DNA from: Globodera rostochiensis
Taxonomy: Eukaryota > Nematoda > Chromadorea > Rhabditida > Heteroderidae
Direction of reading: 5' to 3'
Assembly (NCBI GenBank): GCA_018350325.1
Contig: JAEVLN010000003.1
Location: 5,287,758-5,351,757, forward strand
DNA: 64,000 nt
Part shown: piece after piece, positions 33,571 to 44,760 of the stretch
Position numbering within the stretch: position 1 is the first letter of the stretch
How the letters are laid out: each line of letters begins with the position of its first letter
Position numbers and translations under genes: made by a program
The notes under the pieces: model-generated
What the model was told of the DNA's origin: nothing
Databases searched by the model: none
Seen by the model: only the letters and a program-made list of their open reading frames with translations

Positions 33571-34173
33571 AAAAATTTTATCATCAATTTTTGGAATTGC
33601 TGCTGGCACTGTTCGAAGTCTAAATTTTGAAAATCTTGATTTTGATTTTTTTTACCAAATCACCAACCGCTTTAGGCCTAAGCCACCCTGGCTCGGGGGT
33701 GTTAAGCTTAGGCCTGAGCCTAACGAACTTAATAGATTTTCAAAATTTAGAAAACATGCATTCTGAATTTTTAAAACTTTTTTCGTCGGGACCGCAATTC
33801 TGCACCATTGCCTCCTCTCCGGTATTTCGTGCAATTATTTAATGGATGGTTGAGAACTGAAGTGTGGGCACTGAAGTGTTCGGTACTGAAGTGATGCCTA
33901 CCGTAGTATTAATCAACCAAATTATCGATTTTTTCTTCACCCCCCCCCCCTCAATCTACTCCCTTCTTCCACATTTTCACAATCAGGCCGAATAAGTCAC
34001 CTAAAATCCACGATGAATAGAATGCTTGTCCGGAATCCGGCATGCAAATTCATCTAAAAGAAATGGGTTTTGCCAAAAATTCGGGTTTTTATTTTGCTTA
34101 AATTTATTAAAAATGCCCTTTTTTAGTTTACCATTTGGAATCATTAAAATCATTTGGATTATCAACAACAAAA
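33571..34173. other. Spacer, with the conserved F-box 5' block at its end
   Basis: Contains ggcttaggcctgagcctaacgaac-type units (33670-33730) like those in the foldback element at 18.2 kb. 34134-34173 (aatcatttggattatcaacaa before the ATG) is the block conserved upstream of most family copies. Confidence 0.55.
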
Positions 34174-36283
34174 ATGTCGGACAATCCAGAAAGTGGAGAA
34201 ACGACTGAAAGAAATGTGAGTTTTACTTATTTCTTCGGGTTCATAAATCCCCCCGCCAACGGGGAATCAAACTCTTTTTTCATGAGCAAAAAGGAAATTT
34301 CTGATTCCGGCGGACGAAAGCGCCGGCGCTTTTTCTGCCTTAATGTTTTCTAAAAATGTGCAAAATCATATAATTGGAGTTTGCCATATTTTAGGGCTGT
34401 TTGAGACTTGAATTTACCAAGACTCGAGACCGAGAAATTTCTCAGGTCAAGCAAGACTCGAGACTTTTTTGAATTTTTTTGTTGCGATTCACTAATTTTC
34501 ATTTTAAGCTACAAATTTTCCAAAATAAATTTACACCAAAACATTATCTATCAACGTACAACGTGCTATTCCAACGTGTGGCACTTTTTTAGTTAAGGAG
34601 TTGCAAATTTTTTAGTTGGAGTTGCAAAAGAGAGCGTCAAAAGCATATGGGGGAGGGACATTCAAAAATTATTATGTGAAGTACGAGCTGCTTAATTGTT
34701 TTTTGTTGTATTATATATAATTAGAAAATTAAGAGAATTTGATTTAATTATTGTTAACGTTCTGGGGCAGCAGAAAAATAAATTACAAAATAAAATAATT
34801 AAAGCGGGGCCGAACCAGCATACTGACAAAATGAATGAATTTCACAGGATAGTCCAATCTTTAGGGGTGAAAAAAAGTCTCGGTCTCGAGTCTCGGTTTC
34901 CGAGACCGAGAATTGATACCGAGACTCTAGAGTCTAGATCGATACCCAAAAAACCAAGAAACTTCTCGAGTTGAAACTCGAGACCGATACTCTTGAACAG
35001 CCCTAATATTTTAACGCGTTTTGTTTTTACTTTTCGGCCAGCCCCAAGCCCCCCCCCTGAAATAAAATTTTTCGTTCTTCAGCGAAAAGTAAAAATTTAA
35101 AATCTTTTTTCAGTTTTGTTTGTGCTGACGTTTTGTTCGATGTCTTCAAATTCTGTGGCCCTTTTGTGCTTGGACTGAAAGTTGCGTTGATCAGCGATCG
35201 ATTTGACTTTTTGATGGACGCGCATTTTAATTTGAGGGGATGGTCATTGGGCGATTTGCAAATTCGTCGCGCAATTAATGGAAATGGCGCCGAAATTGTC
35301 AAACTTATTAAATGTTTTGATGTCGAGCGCCGACTCCCAATCCCGCAAGAGCCGCTTCCTGTCAATGTGATCGGATTCGAAAGCCTTCGAATAAAGTCAT
35401 TTCTGGTTTAATTGTTTGAAATATCTTAATTTTTATTCAATTTCTACATATTTTCAGTTACGTCGATCGAAGTGTCATCGAATTTCTCCAACGCATTCGC
35501 CGACTTTTCGACTCCAACGGGATCAATCTTTCCATTAGAATATACGGCGCCCGCAATCCCGACTGGAAAATCATTTGGCACCGGATTTGGCCGTTAATCA
35601 ATGAGAACATTTGCAGCAGTTTTTTGTGTTCCTTTGATTACGAGCGTTTGCGCCAATTCTCTCCGACCATTCTCGGCGATTGCCCAAAACTCCGAGTGAT
35701 CTTTTCCTGTTACGTTTTCCCCGCGTTCCCGGCCGATGACAGTGCCGGCGCTTCTTTGGCCCAAGCAGTGGCCAAATGGTTGCACACGCCCCGCGGGGAT
35801 GGCCAGCCGAAGGTATTGGAATGCCGATTTCGTTTGGAAGAAATGGAGGCACTGAAAATGGTGAGTTTCTTTATTTGTTTTATTGGGCTTTCTGTTTAAG
35901 TTCTTTTATTCCATTTTAGGCATTTGTCAATTCGACCGACCCGGTCAATTTCATCATCTATTTTTGGAACCCGTCGTCTGACATTGTGCCATTTGAAACG
36001 AGGAATAATTTGACGGGGGAGCAATTGGTGTTTCGGCACTTTAAGAATAACTATTGGCTTTTTGTTCGCTGTCCAATTGAGCGCGACGAAGACAAATGGG
36101 CCAAGTGGGAAGCGGAGGCAATTGAGTACAAATCGTTTGATAGCTGTAATCGCATCTCCATTTACTCCGGAGACAGTGACATCGGCAGGTATTGGGCTAG
36201 AAGGGATTTTTTGCCGACTTTTCCGACATAACATTCCCGACTCTTCACAAATTCCTTTTTATATTTCTATTTTCAGAATGTGA
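34174..36283 (+). pseudogene. F-box-like family copy E, nearly intact
   Basis: Exons: 34174-34215, 35114-35395, 35458-35860, 35920-36188, 36277-36283. Exon 1 is two bases short after AATCC compared with intact copies, so it no longer joins exon 2 in frame; the rest is open. Exon 2 carries the F-box-like segment ([20 protein letters not shown]), exon 3 [20 protein letters not shown], exon 4 NNLTGEQLVFRHF and [14 protein letters not shown]. The last exon has lost two bases and stops after two codons, losing the basic PKKRK tail. Intron 1 contains a ~614-bp hAT-like element. An alternative downstream start could rescue it, but none is obvious. Confidence 0.75.
34392..35005. mobile_element. hAT-like element with TAGGGCTGTT ends
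   Basis: Ends TAGGGCTGTTTGAGA and TCTTGAACAGCCCTA are inverted repeats; flanks catatttt and aatatttt suggest an 8-bp duplication with one change. Subterminal zones are packed with ctcgagac/gagaccgag palindromic words. It lies in intron 1 of F-box-like copy E. Confidence 0.8.
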
Positions 36284-36665
36284 CGCAAACGAAGGTCCGA
36301 GTGAGCCAAAAAAGAGTAAGAACTGAGGACGAGGGAATTGAGGAAAATATTAAACTGCTTTTTACACATTAAATTGTTGCGTTTTTTTTCCTTTGAGAGA
36401 GAAAATTGACCGTTTTGGCACCAGTTTTAGACAAACTTAAGTGGGAAAAATTTAAAAATTATTTTATCTTTATTTTAAACGCATTTTTATTTATTAATTT
36501 TGTCTGCCAACCCCAGATTAGTGGGAGTTTTACATTCAATGAAAGTTGTCATTGGGTTACGGTTTTTTTTTCATAAAAATTCGATTTCGGATCACACAGC
36601 GCATTTATTTCATTAGACCGCTCGCTAGCCACTCCACTGACTTTGCAAAAAAGAATTGTTTGAAA
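36284..36665. other. Spacer
   Basis: No coding sequence recognised before the signal-peptide exon. Confidence 0.5.
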
Positions 36666-36734
36666 ATGAAAGCCAATGTCGTCGCATTGGTCGCTTTCTT
36701 GGCCATCTTCGGGCTCCAAATTCCGTTATCGGCA
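36666..36734 (+). pseudogene. Orphan signal-peptide exon
   Basis: Reads MKANVVALVAFLAIFGLQIP then LSA, a textbook signal peptide (short basic start, long hydrophobic core, small residues at the cleavage position), followed by a GTAAAG donor at 36735. Downstream on the plus strand no continuing exon is recognisable; F-box-like family fragments of the opposite strand begin 35 bp later. Probably the first exon of a secreted-protein gene whose body was lost or displaced. Confidence 0.5.
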
Positions 36735-36768
36735 GTAAAGCTTTGTGTTTCAATTTGAAAAGGATAAA

Positions 36769-38450
36769 GCAACAATTTCAATGTTTAGTCTCGATTCTGT
36801 TTGAATCCGTTCGTCAGCCGTTCATTCAATTCCACTCAGTCGCTTCCTTTTGCCACACGGCCCATCTCTTGCTTCGTCCGCTCAATTGGACAACGAACCA
36901 ACAGCCAATCGCTACCATTAAAGCGTCTCAACTCCAATCGTTCCCCCGTCAAATTATTCTTCAATTCAAATGGCACAATGCCAGCAGAAGAAGTCCGAGC
37001 ACAAAGATAGATGATGAAATTGACCGGGTCGGTCGAATTAGCAAATACTTAAAGTGAATAAATAGGTGTAGAATCCAAATTGCCCTTTTTCGATCAAATT
37101 CGAATCAAAATTTTTGGCAATAAAGAGCATTCAAAAAGCACCATAGCGCATTTAGTTCATTGTCAGACCGGTCGGGAGCAGGGTTGCAGCGGATCATCCG
37201 AAATCCGACCCGAGAAATTTTGGGTAATCCGATCCGAAATCCGGTTAAATGGACTTTTTTGTCTGATATTCAACAATTTTTATAAGAAAAATGAAACAAA
37301 AAATGTATATTTTCCCCTCCTCTACTCAAATAAGCCTCCCCTCATTAATGATATTTTAAATAAATATTCTAATATTTTTAATTAAAAATGCGAAAGAAAG
37401 AATTTTTATAAATTCACGTCTTCCTGAATTTTTGCTTCAATTTTCTTAATGCACTACTGTGTGAAATGTCTTATGTGTGGAAACATCTGCAGTTGGGAAA
37501 TCATTTGGAAAAAGATTTGGCCTCTGATCAAAGACAACATTTTAAAGCACAGTACTGAGGATAATCGTGCTAGACAATGGGCCGCTATGAGGAAAAAGAT
37601 AATTGTTTTTCAGAAGTTGAAAACAAAAAAGTTTGAGCATTATGCTAGAAAAATTATGCTAGACAATAGGGCGGCATAAAGAAAAAGATAGTCGCTTGGG
37701 GTTGAAACTAAAATCGGATGACACTTTGATCACAATAATTAAAAATATGTATAGGTAATTGAACAAAAACATTTGAAGAAAAAACTTGATGGCTTCCAAA
37801 CAATTTAAACCGACAAATACCTTATTTTAAGCACTTCGAATCCGATCACTTTGTCAAAAAGCGGCTCTTGCGGAACTGACAGCCGACGCTCAATATTATA
37901 GCTAATGCATTTGGCAATTTCAGCGACATTTCCGTCAGCTGCGCGACGAATTAACAATTGACCCAATGACCATTCCATCGAATTAAAATGCGCGTCCACC
38001 AAAAAGTCAAATCGATCGCTGAGAAGCGCCACATTCAACTCGAGCACAAAAGGGCCACAGAATTTGAAGACTTCGAACAAAACGTCGTCACAAACGAAAC
38101 TGAAAACTGTTTTGTCATATGAAAATTTGAAAAAGGTGCTCCAAGTGGGTTTTAGAGATAGAATCCAATCCGACCTCCATTTTGACCGATTTCGTACCCC
38201 GGCCACGAATTCGAGTTTTTCGAAAAAGCAATTTACATTTTACAATAAAATATTGAAGATAAACTAAAAACTTTTTTTCATACATTACGGAGTACGGAGA
38301 AATCAGAAAAAATATTTCAGGAACTAAAAAGCTGGGACCTAGCTATAAGTTTCCTGAATATGTCCCACCCTGTTCATTTCTTTTTCAAATTTAAAAAAAA
38401 ACTGACATTTCCTTCAATCGTTTCTCCACTTTCTTCGGATTGTCCGACAT
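36769..38450 (-). pseudogene. F-box-like family copy F, rearranged
   Basis: Exon 1 (38450-38407, [14 protein letters not shown]) and exon 2 (38099-37821; [22 protein letters not shown]) are intact and equal in length to the intact copy I. Exon 3 breaks down after about 30 bases (37738-37708), and a piece of another exon 3 ([17 protein letters not shown]) lies inverted at 37483-37545. An exon-4 fragment (36769-37050; [13 protein letters not shown]) follows with frameshifts. 37190-37250 holds a 'gatccgaaatccg' palindromic patch of hAT-subterminal type. Confidence 0.7.
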
Positions 38451-39270
38451 TTGTTTCGTTGTCAGCAAATCCAAATGATTTTTATGATTCCAATGGGCTA
38501 AAACTGAAAAGATTCATGCTTAATATGGACAGAAAATATGTTAATTTAATGAAATTTTAGTTTGGGTCCATTGTTAAATATTTATTATTTAAGTACAAAG
38601 TGCCCCAAAAATGTCTGACAACCCGAAATCCGGCAAATTTCGAAAATCTTAGAATTCTTTACTAATTTTTCTAACTATTTTTTTCGTCCTTTCGTCGATT
38701 ACATCACTAAAAAATCTTGACCAAAACTGCAATTCTAAAACCTAAATTTGCCTGAGTGATATCGGCCAGAAATATGACATTGGGCGGTTGATTCTCGCAA
38801 ATTTCTCTGGGCAAAATGCTGAGGAGCCATGGGAACATTTTTTAAATTTCATTGGAGAATATTTATGTTCCCTTTTTTGCCTGGGGAAGCACACCGGTTT
38901 GGGGGTTCGACAGAAGATTAATGAAGAAGCGTAAAAATTTTGGGGGGGGGGGGGGGGTGGGGTTGATGGAGATGAACATCACCAAACAACGGCCGTCCTG
39001 CTCCGTCCACCCGCCCATTCTCCAGCACCAAAAACCCATTTTCTGGGGCAACGTTTTGCCCCTAACTGTCCTGTATTTCGTTGTTCGAATTCATTAGGGA
39101 AGGTGTTGTGATTAGGGCCCAAATTTTTATTTTTGAGTGAACCAATTGATTGTTGAAAAATTTTGAATTCTTTAAAAAAAATGTTCGAATTCGCTGGCGT
39201 CAATTGGTCGAAACGGAGGTCATATTCGGATTCTAAAAACCCGCGGGGGGAGGGGGGGGTACAACCGAAG
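38451..39270. other. Spacer with a shared coding-like module
   Basis: 38960-39070 on the minus strand reads WCWRMGGWTEQDGRCLVMFI, a block also present on the plus strand at 48610-48670. A G-run of about 17 lies at 38941-38957. No complete gene recognised. Confidence 0.5.
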
Positions 39271-39914
39271 GGCCTCCGGACAATCCGTCAGAGGACAATC
39301 CGTCAGTGCCCAATCCGAGAGGACAATCCGTCAGTGAAGGACAATCCGTCAGTGGACAATCCGTCAGCAAATTTTTTTTTAAACACGATTTTAAACCATT
39401 TATTTGGAGGAAAGTGCCTACATGTTAGCGTGGTAAAAAACATCCTATATAAGCTTTCCCCTGTTATTCTATCCGGCTCTGGTCTTTATAATGGCCAAAA
39501 ACTATAGGGGGGCCCCTTTTGGTCAAAATTTGTGAAAAAACATTTTTTACTAAAAAGGGCTGAAAATATGTTTGATACACTGATTTACAAATTCTTCAAT
39601 AGGAAATAAAAATTAAGCATTATAGCGGTTTTTGAATAAGTTGAATTTTTGAAAATTAAAGAAAAATTTTTAAGTAATACCAAAGCCGGATAGAATAACC
39701 GGGAAAGCTTATATAGGATGTTTTTTAACCCGCGCTAACATGTAGGCACGATTTTCCACCAAAAAAATGGTTTAAATCGTGGTTTAAAAAGAAAAACTTG
39801 CTGACGGATTGTCCTCTGACGGATTGTCCACTGACGGATTGTCCTTCACTGACGGATTGTCCTCTGACGGATTGGGCACTGACGGATTGTCCTCTGACGG
39901 ATTGTCCGGAGGCC
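39271..39914. mobile_element. Foldback element with terminal 'gacaatccgtcag' arrays
   Basis: The left end (39271-39368) has six to seven units of ggacaatccgtcag, the right end (39795-39914) about seven inverted units of ctgacggattgtcc. The outer ends GGCCTCCGGACAATCCGTCAG are exact inverted repeats. The core 39485-39705 is homologous to 18000-18195. A related right end (gaggccatatgtact) stands alone at 42030. No coding capacity. Confidence 0.8.
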
Positions 39915-39929
39915 ATATGTACGACTTAG

Positions 39930-40150
39930 CTTTGTTTATTTCCAGCAGAAGGTTTGAATGCTGTTGGAGACGATTTGGGCGATGAAAAGACCACCGATCG
40001 CGAAGATGGCGAAGATGATGTCGTGCAATCCAACAATATTGATGGGGTGTCGCAGGGAAATAACGCCAGAAACAATTTCGGAGGGCGAGGGCCGGCCAAA
40101 GAGCAAAATAAGCCCCGGGGGGGGGAGCTCAATGATAATGTGCAAATCAA
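39930..40150 (-). pseudogene. Possible 7TM receptor exon fragment
   Basis: The minus strand reads RHPINIVGLHDIIFAIFAIG then GLFIAQIVSNSIQTFC. A hydrophobic helix beginning with polar N/H/D residues and ending at a Cys resembles helix 2 and the loop before helix 3 of nematode rhodopsin-like receptors. The G-run at about 40118-40126 may hide an indel. Weak evidence; no neighbouring exons. Confidence 0.35.
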
Positions 40151-40154
40151 AAGC

Positions 40155-40475
40155 TTGAGTTTAAAATTTTGGCATTTCTTTAGACTAGGGGTTGACGATA
40201 TTCACGAATAGGGGTTGCAAAACCATAAGGGGACTCTTTTTTTCATCACTGAAAATTTTTCCTCAAATTATAGAAACCCTACTTTTTATATTCTTAGAAA
40301 TGGACTTTTCGTATATCTCAGAAAGGTTACTTCAACAGTAGGACATCTAACATATGTACAGTTTGAATGTGATGGAACCCCAAAAGCCCCTATAGTTTTG
40401 TAACCCCCCCCCCCGTCCGGAAAATCGTCAACCCCTAAGCCTAAAGAAGTGCTAAAATTTTTAAGAAACTCGTCT
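40155..40475. mobile_element. MITE with ~45-bp inverted ends (TAGGGGTTGACGAT)
   Basis: TAGGGGTTGACGAT near 40188 and its exact inverse ATCGTCAACCCCTA near 40424 sit within longer imperfect inverted ends (ttaaaattttggcatttcttta / its inverse). No target duplication identified, so the outer boundaries are approximate. Confidence 0.7.
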
Positions 40476-40562
40476 GAGCATGTCTGACAAAAAGACCTTA
40501 AGTGGTGGTGTTTCAGTCAATTAAGGCACCGAAATTAAATGTCTGCAAAGGGTACTAATTAG

Positions 40563-40881
40563 TAGGGTGCGGATTTTTAGGCTTGAGCATTAAACATTAA
40601 ATTTTGTCGTGTGGTTTTGCTTTTTTAAACTCTTAGAAAATTTGACCAAGAATACTTCTATGTTCCAACTTGGCAAGCTTGAACAGGCGGCCAAGTTGAA
40701 AAAGGCAAATTTTTGTGAAATTACGTATGATAAAAACTAAACAGCTGAAAATCTGCACGATGATAGTATGGCCTTAGGAGTATTTTTGGCCAAATTTTCT
40801 AAGAGTTTCAAAAAAGCAAAACCACACGACAAAAATTAATGTTTAATGCTCAAGTTTTTCGAGCCTAAAAATCCGACCCTA
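40563..40881. mobile_element. 319-bp long-TIR MITE
   Basis: Inverted ends of about 95 bp (TAGGGTGCGGATTTTTAGGC ... TCTTAGAAAATTTG) and an exact 8-bp target duplication ctaattag (40555-40562 and 40882-40889). Its right neighbour is the start (TAGTGTTCGGCACGG) of another hAT-type remnant, i.e. it landed at that element's tip. Confidence 0.92.
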
Positions 40882-40886
40882 CTAAT

Positions 40887-41340
40887 TAGTGTTCGGCACG
40901 GTACGGTATTACCGCGGTATTTTTTTCGGTATTACCGATTCGGTATATTTCGGTATCGGTTGGCTAGTTAGGTTGGAGTTCGAACCCGCATCGGTGAAAG
41001 GTTTTTTTCCTACCTTTGACTCGAGGACTCGAACTTTAGGAAAATGGACTTTAGGCACACAGTTTAACCACTGAGCTCCGTGACATTATCACGAAATGTT
41101 GAAAAATTTAAAATATTACCACATTTTTCCGTATTTCGCTTCGAAAAACAATCCATTTCAAAATCTCGAAAATCTCGGTCAAAATCGCCGAGACCGAGAT
41201 CGAGATTTGGGGATGGGCCGAGACCGAGATTTGTCTCGAAATTCCGAGAGTTCAGGTCTCGGAGTTTTCGACAAATTTCCGAGATGAGACCTGGACTCTC
41301 GGAAATTCTCGGTGGGATCTCGATTTTTTTTATTGTTGAA
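40887..41340. repeat. Degraded hAT-type element with tRNA-like segment
   Basis: Starts TAGTGTTCGGCACGG, followed by ggtattaccg palindromic words. 41085-41010 on the minus strand is tRNA-like (box A AGCTCAGTGGTTAA, box B AGTTCGAGTCC). 41160-41340 is a ctcggaaattccgag/gagaccgagat palindromic patch. The right terminus was not found. Confidence 0.55.
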
Positions 41341-42123
41341 AAAGGTGAGAGAGAACGCCAAACGAGAGAAAGTTAGAGAAAGAAAGGAAATGTTTAATTC
41401 TCTCGCACTCTCTATTTATTGGCACACATCTCGCTTTTTGTGCCGCTGTGTATTTATTGATTGTACTAATCTGCGAATAGTTTTTTCGTCTCTGTCTCAT
41501 CAGGCGAGCATTTATTAAATGTTATCGCTTTTTGTGTCTGCCCTCATCGATCCATCGGCCATAAATTCAAAGTTTTTATTACCCCCCCCCCTCCCCTCCA
41601 CATTTGCTACAATCATTCGATTAGACTTTTTTTCTCACCTTCAAATTTCTCGGCGGCGGTCGGCACCGCCGACCACTCACCCGCCTCAGAAAACAGAAAA
41701 TTACGAAAAAATTACGTATTTTTGCAAAATTCGTAACTCGTAATCCGTAATTCATAACAAGCAAAAAAAATCGTAACAATCGACCACACTCAATCGGCCT
41801 CATACTCAATGGTCCAGCAGGTCCGGAACTGTTTCCTTCTACATTACTATTTGCGTCTTTATTGATTGCACAAATGTGCCAAAAAGTTTTTTTTCTTGTC
41901 TCATCAGCACAGGCGAGCGATTAACGGTTATTGATTTTTGTGTCTACCCTCACGTAAATTTATAAAACTGCGTTGATTAAACTCATCTGTGGTTAAATCT
42001 TTGGAGAGTTTTAGATAGGAACGGAAAAGAAGGGTTCGAGGCCATATGTACTAGTATTAAAAACATTTTTCAGTTTTTTAGTTCTTTGGAATTATAAAAA
42101 TCATTTTGCATTTGCAACAAAAA
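41341..42123. repeat. Dispersed repeats
   Basis: Two inverted copies of the 'gatgagacagagaag' family (41440-41570, 41840-41960), one GGCGG...CCGCC hairpin piece (41650-41680) and a solitary foldback end (about 42030). No gene recognised. 42085-42123 is the conserved block upstream of copy G. Confidence 0.6.
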
Positions 42124-43150
42124 ATGTCGAACAAATTGGAAATTCGTCGCGCAGTTGAAGGAAATGGCGCTGAAATTGTCAAACTCGTTGGCGATAACGT
42201 CGAACGTCGTTTGCCAATTCTGCAAGAGCCGTTTCCGGCCAATGTAATTGGATTCGAAAGCCTTAAAATAAGGTACTAATTGTCGGTATAAATTGTTTGA
42301 CAGCCATTATTTTTTTCCTCAAAGATTTTTTGTTAGATTTCAACATAATTTTTAGTTACATCGACCAAAGTGTCATCGAATTTCTCAAACTCCTCCGTCC
42401 GCTTTTCGATTCCGAAGGGACCGCTCTTTCCATTGGAACACCCGCCCTTCAAACCCGCAGCTGGACGATCATTTGGGAGAAGATTTGGCCTTTGTTCAAA
42501 GACAACATTTGCGGCATTTCTTTGCATTGTTGCTCCACTCTGCCGTTTGCGCCGTTTCTCTCCGACCATTTCGGCGATTGCCCAAAACTCCGATTGATCA
42601 TCCGGCTTTCTTTTCCCCGCGTTTCCGGCCGATGACAGTGCCGGCGCTTCTTCTGACCAAGCAGTGGCCAAATGGTTACACACGCCCCGCGGGGATGGTC
42701 TTCCGAAGGTGTTGGATTGCTTATTTTGGTCGGAAAGAATGGAACGACTCAAAGGGGTGAGTTTTGGACTCTGTTTAAATTCCTTCATTCCTCTTAAGGA
42801 ATTTATTAATTCGACTGATCCGGTCAATTTCATTCTCACTCTTCGGAATTGTTCTGCTTATGCCATTGTGCCATTTGAACGGGAAAACGATTTGACGGGG
42901 GAACGATTGGTGTTTCGGCACGTTGAGGAAGACGATTGGCTGTTGGTTCGCTGTCCGATTGAGCGTGACGAAGCGAAATGGGCCGAGTGGGAAGAGGAGG
43001 CTAATTATTGTCAGGGGAATCGCATCCACATTGACTTCAAAGACGGGGACATCGGCGACGGGTAGGAGCAAAATGGCATAAGAATAGTTCCTTTTCACTA
43101 AATCGGATTATTCACTAGGCTCTGACTTCATGAATGAGGAGGACGGAACG
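42124..43150 (+). pseudogene. F-box-like family copy G, F-box segment lost in frame
   Basis: Starts [20 protein letters not shown]: a deletion fuses the first codons of exon 1 to the middle of exon 2, removing intron 1 and the whole F-box-like segment without breaking the frame. Exons: 42124-42272, 42356-42756, 42799-43061. Exon 3 has an indel near the usual ADDSAGAS site (extra C in tttcccc), giving a stop, while the remainder ([16 protein letters not shown]) is open in the other frame. Exon 4 is intact (NDLTGERLVFRH, CPIERDEAKWAEWEEE). The tail near 43120 reads DFMNEEDGTELD. Confidence 0.7.
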
Positions 43151-43399
43151 GAATTGGATGGAAATTCAAATTGGAATAAACATTTATCGGATTGATATGT
43201 ATCAGAGATGGGGCCTCGTGAATAAAGGATAAATGTTTTATTATCCAAATGCGAATTCTAACTATTTTTCCTTATTTAAAATGCTATAAATTTTTATGTT
43301 TTAACATTTTTTTTCTCGTGGATTCCTTACCATGAGAGAAGAAGCCCAAAAATAGTTTTCATATTTTGGTGGTATTTTAGCGCATATTTACTGACATAT
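43151..43399. other. No gene recognised
   Basis: AT-rich; partly related to 18550-18660. Confidence 0.45.
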
Positions 43400-44107
<708 letters not shown>

Positions 44108-44760
44108 TTGTTTTTGTGTTTGCTAATATGATACCAATGAGCTAAAAACTGAAAAATGGAATTTTTAATATATAAAAAAATTAAAGAATCGAATTCTTGC
44201 CAGGGCTTGATGAAATTCATTTAGTTTTTGTCCTATAATCCATAATACCATACTTGTAAATTTTTCAAGTTTTTAAACCGGTTCAAAACCCTCAATTTTT
44301 ATTTTCTATCAACAACAATTCCTAATTTTAAAAAATATGAGTGATTTTTCCCTTTTTTAATCAGTGGACAACTGAGTCCCCACTCAAAAGAGTTCATTCC
44401 CGGGTCTCTAACTCTTCAGGGAATGGTTGCCCAACAAAAATTTTTTTGGTCTTACATGCAGACCGAGAGGCATCGATTAATATATATTTTGTTCGATTTT
44501 CAATCTGCCGTGTGAACGATATTTACCGAAATTTAACCACCGGATGCAAATTTTTAGACTAAATAAATTCGGGACCTTCATTCTTTAGGATTACCGAATT
44601 TTCCATTTATGTATAATCAGCGGACTGGAGTAGGGGTCATTCCCGTCCCAGCCACTCCCATCCCGTCCAGGGCGTAGAATCTGACCTCCGTTTCGACCGA
44701 TTCCAAACCCCGTACCCGGATTCGAACATTTTTTTAAAAATTCAAAAAAATTTAGGCAAA
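44108..44760. other. Spacer
   Basis: 44630-44680 (taggggtcattcccgtcccag) is a scrap resembling a foldback terminal array; 44680-44720 is the common 'ccgattcc...ccccg...ttcgaa' dispersed sequence. No gene recognised. Confidence 0.45.

Noticed and set aside
39725..39916. Ser/Gln/Gly/Val repeat peptide on the minus strand
   Set aside because: Translation of the ctgacggattgtcc terminal array of a foldback element.
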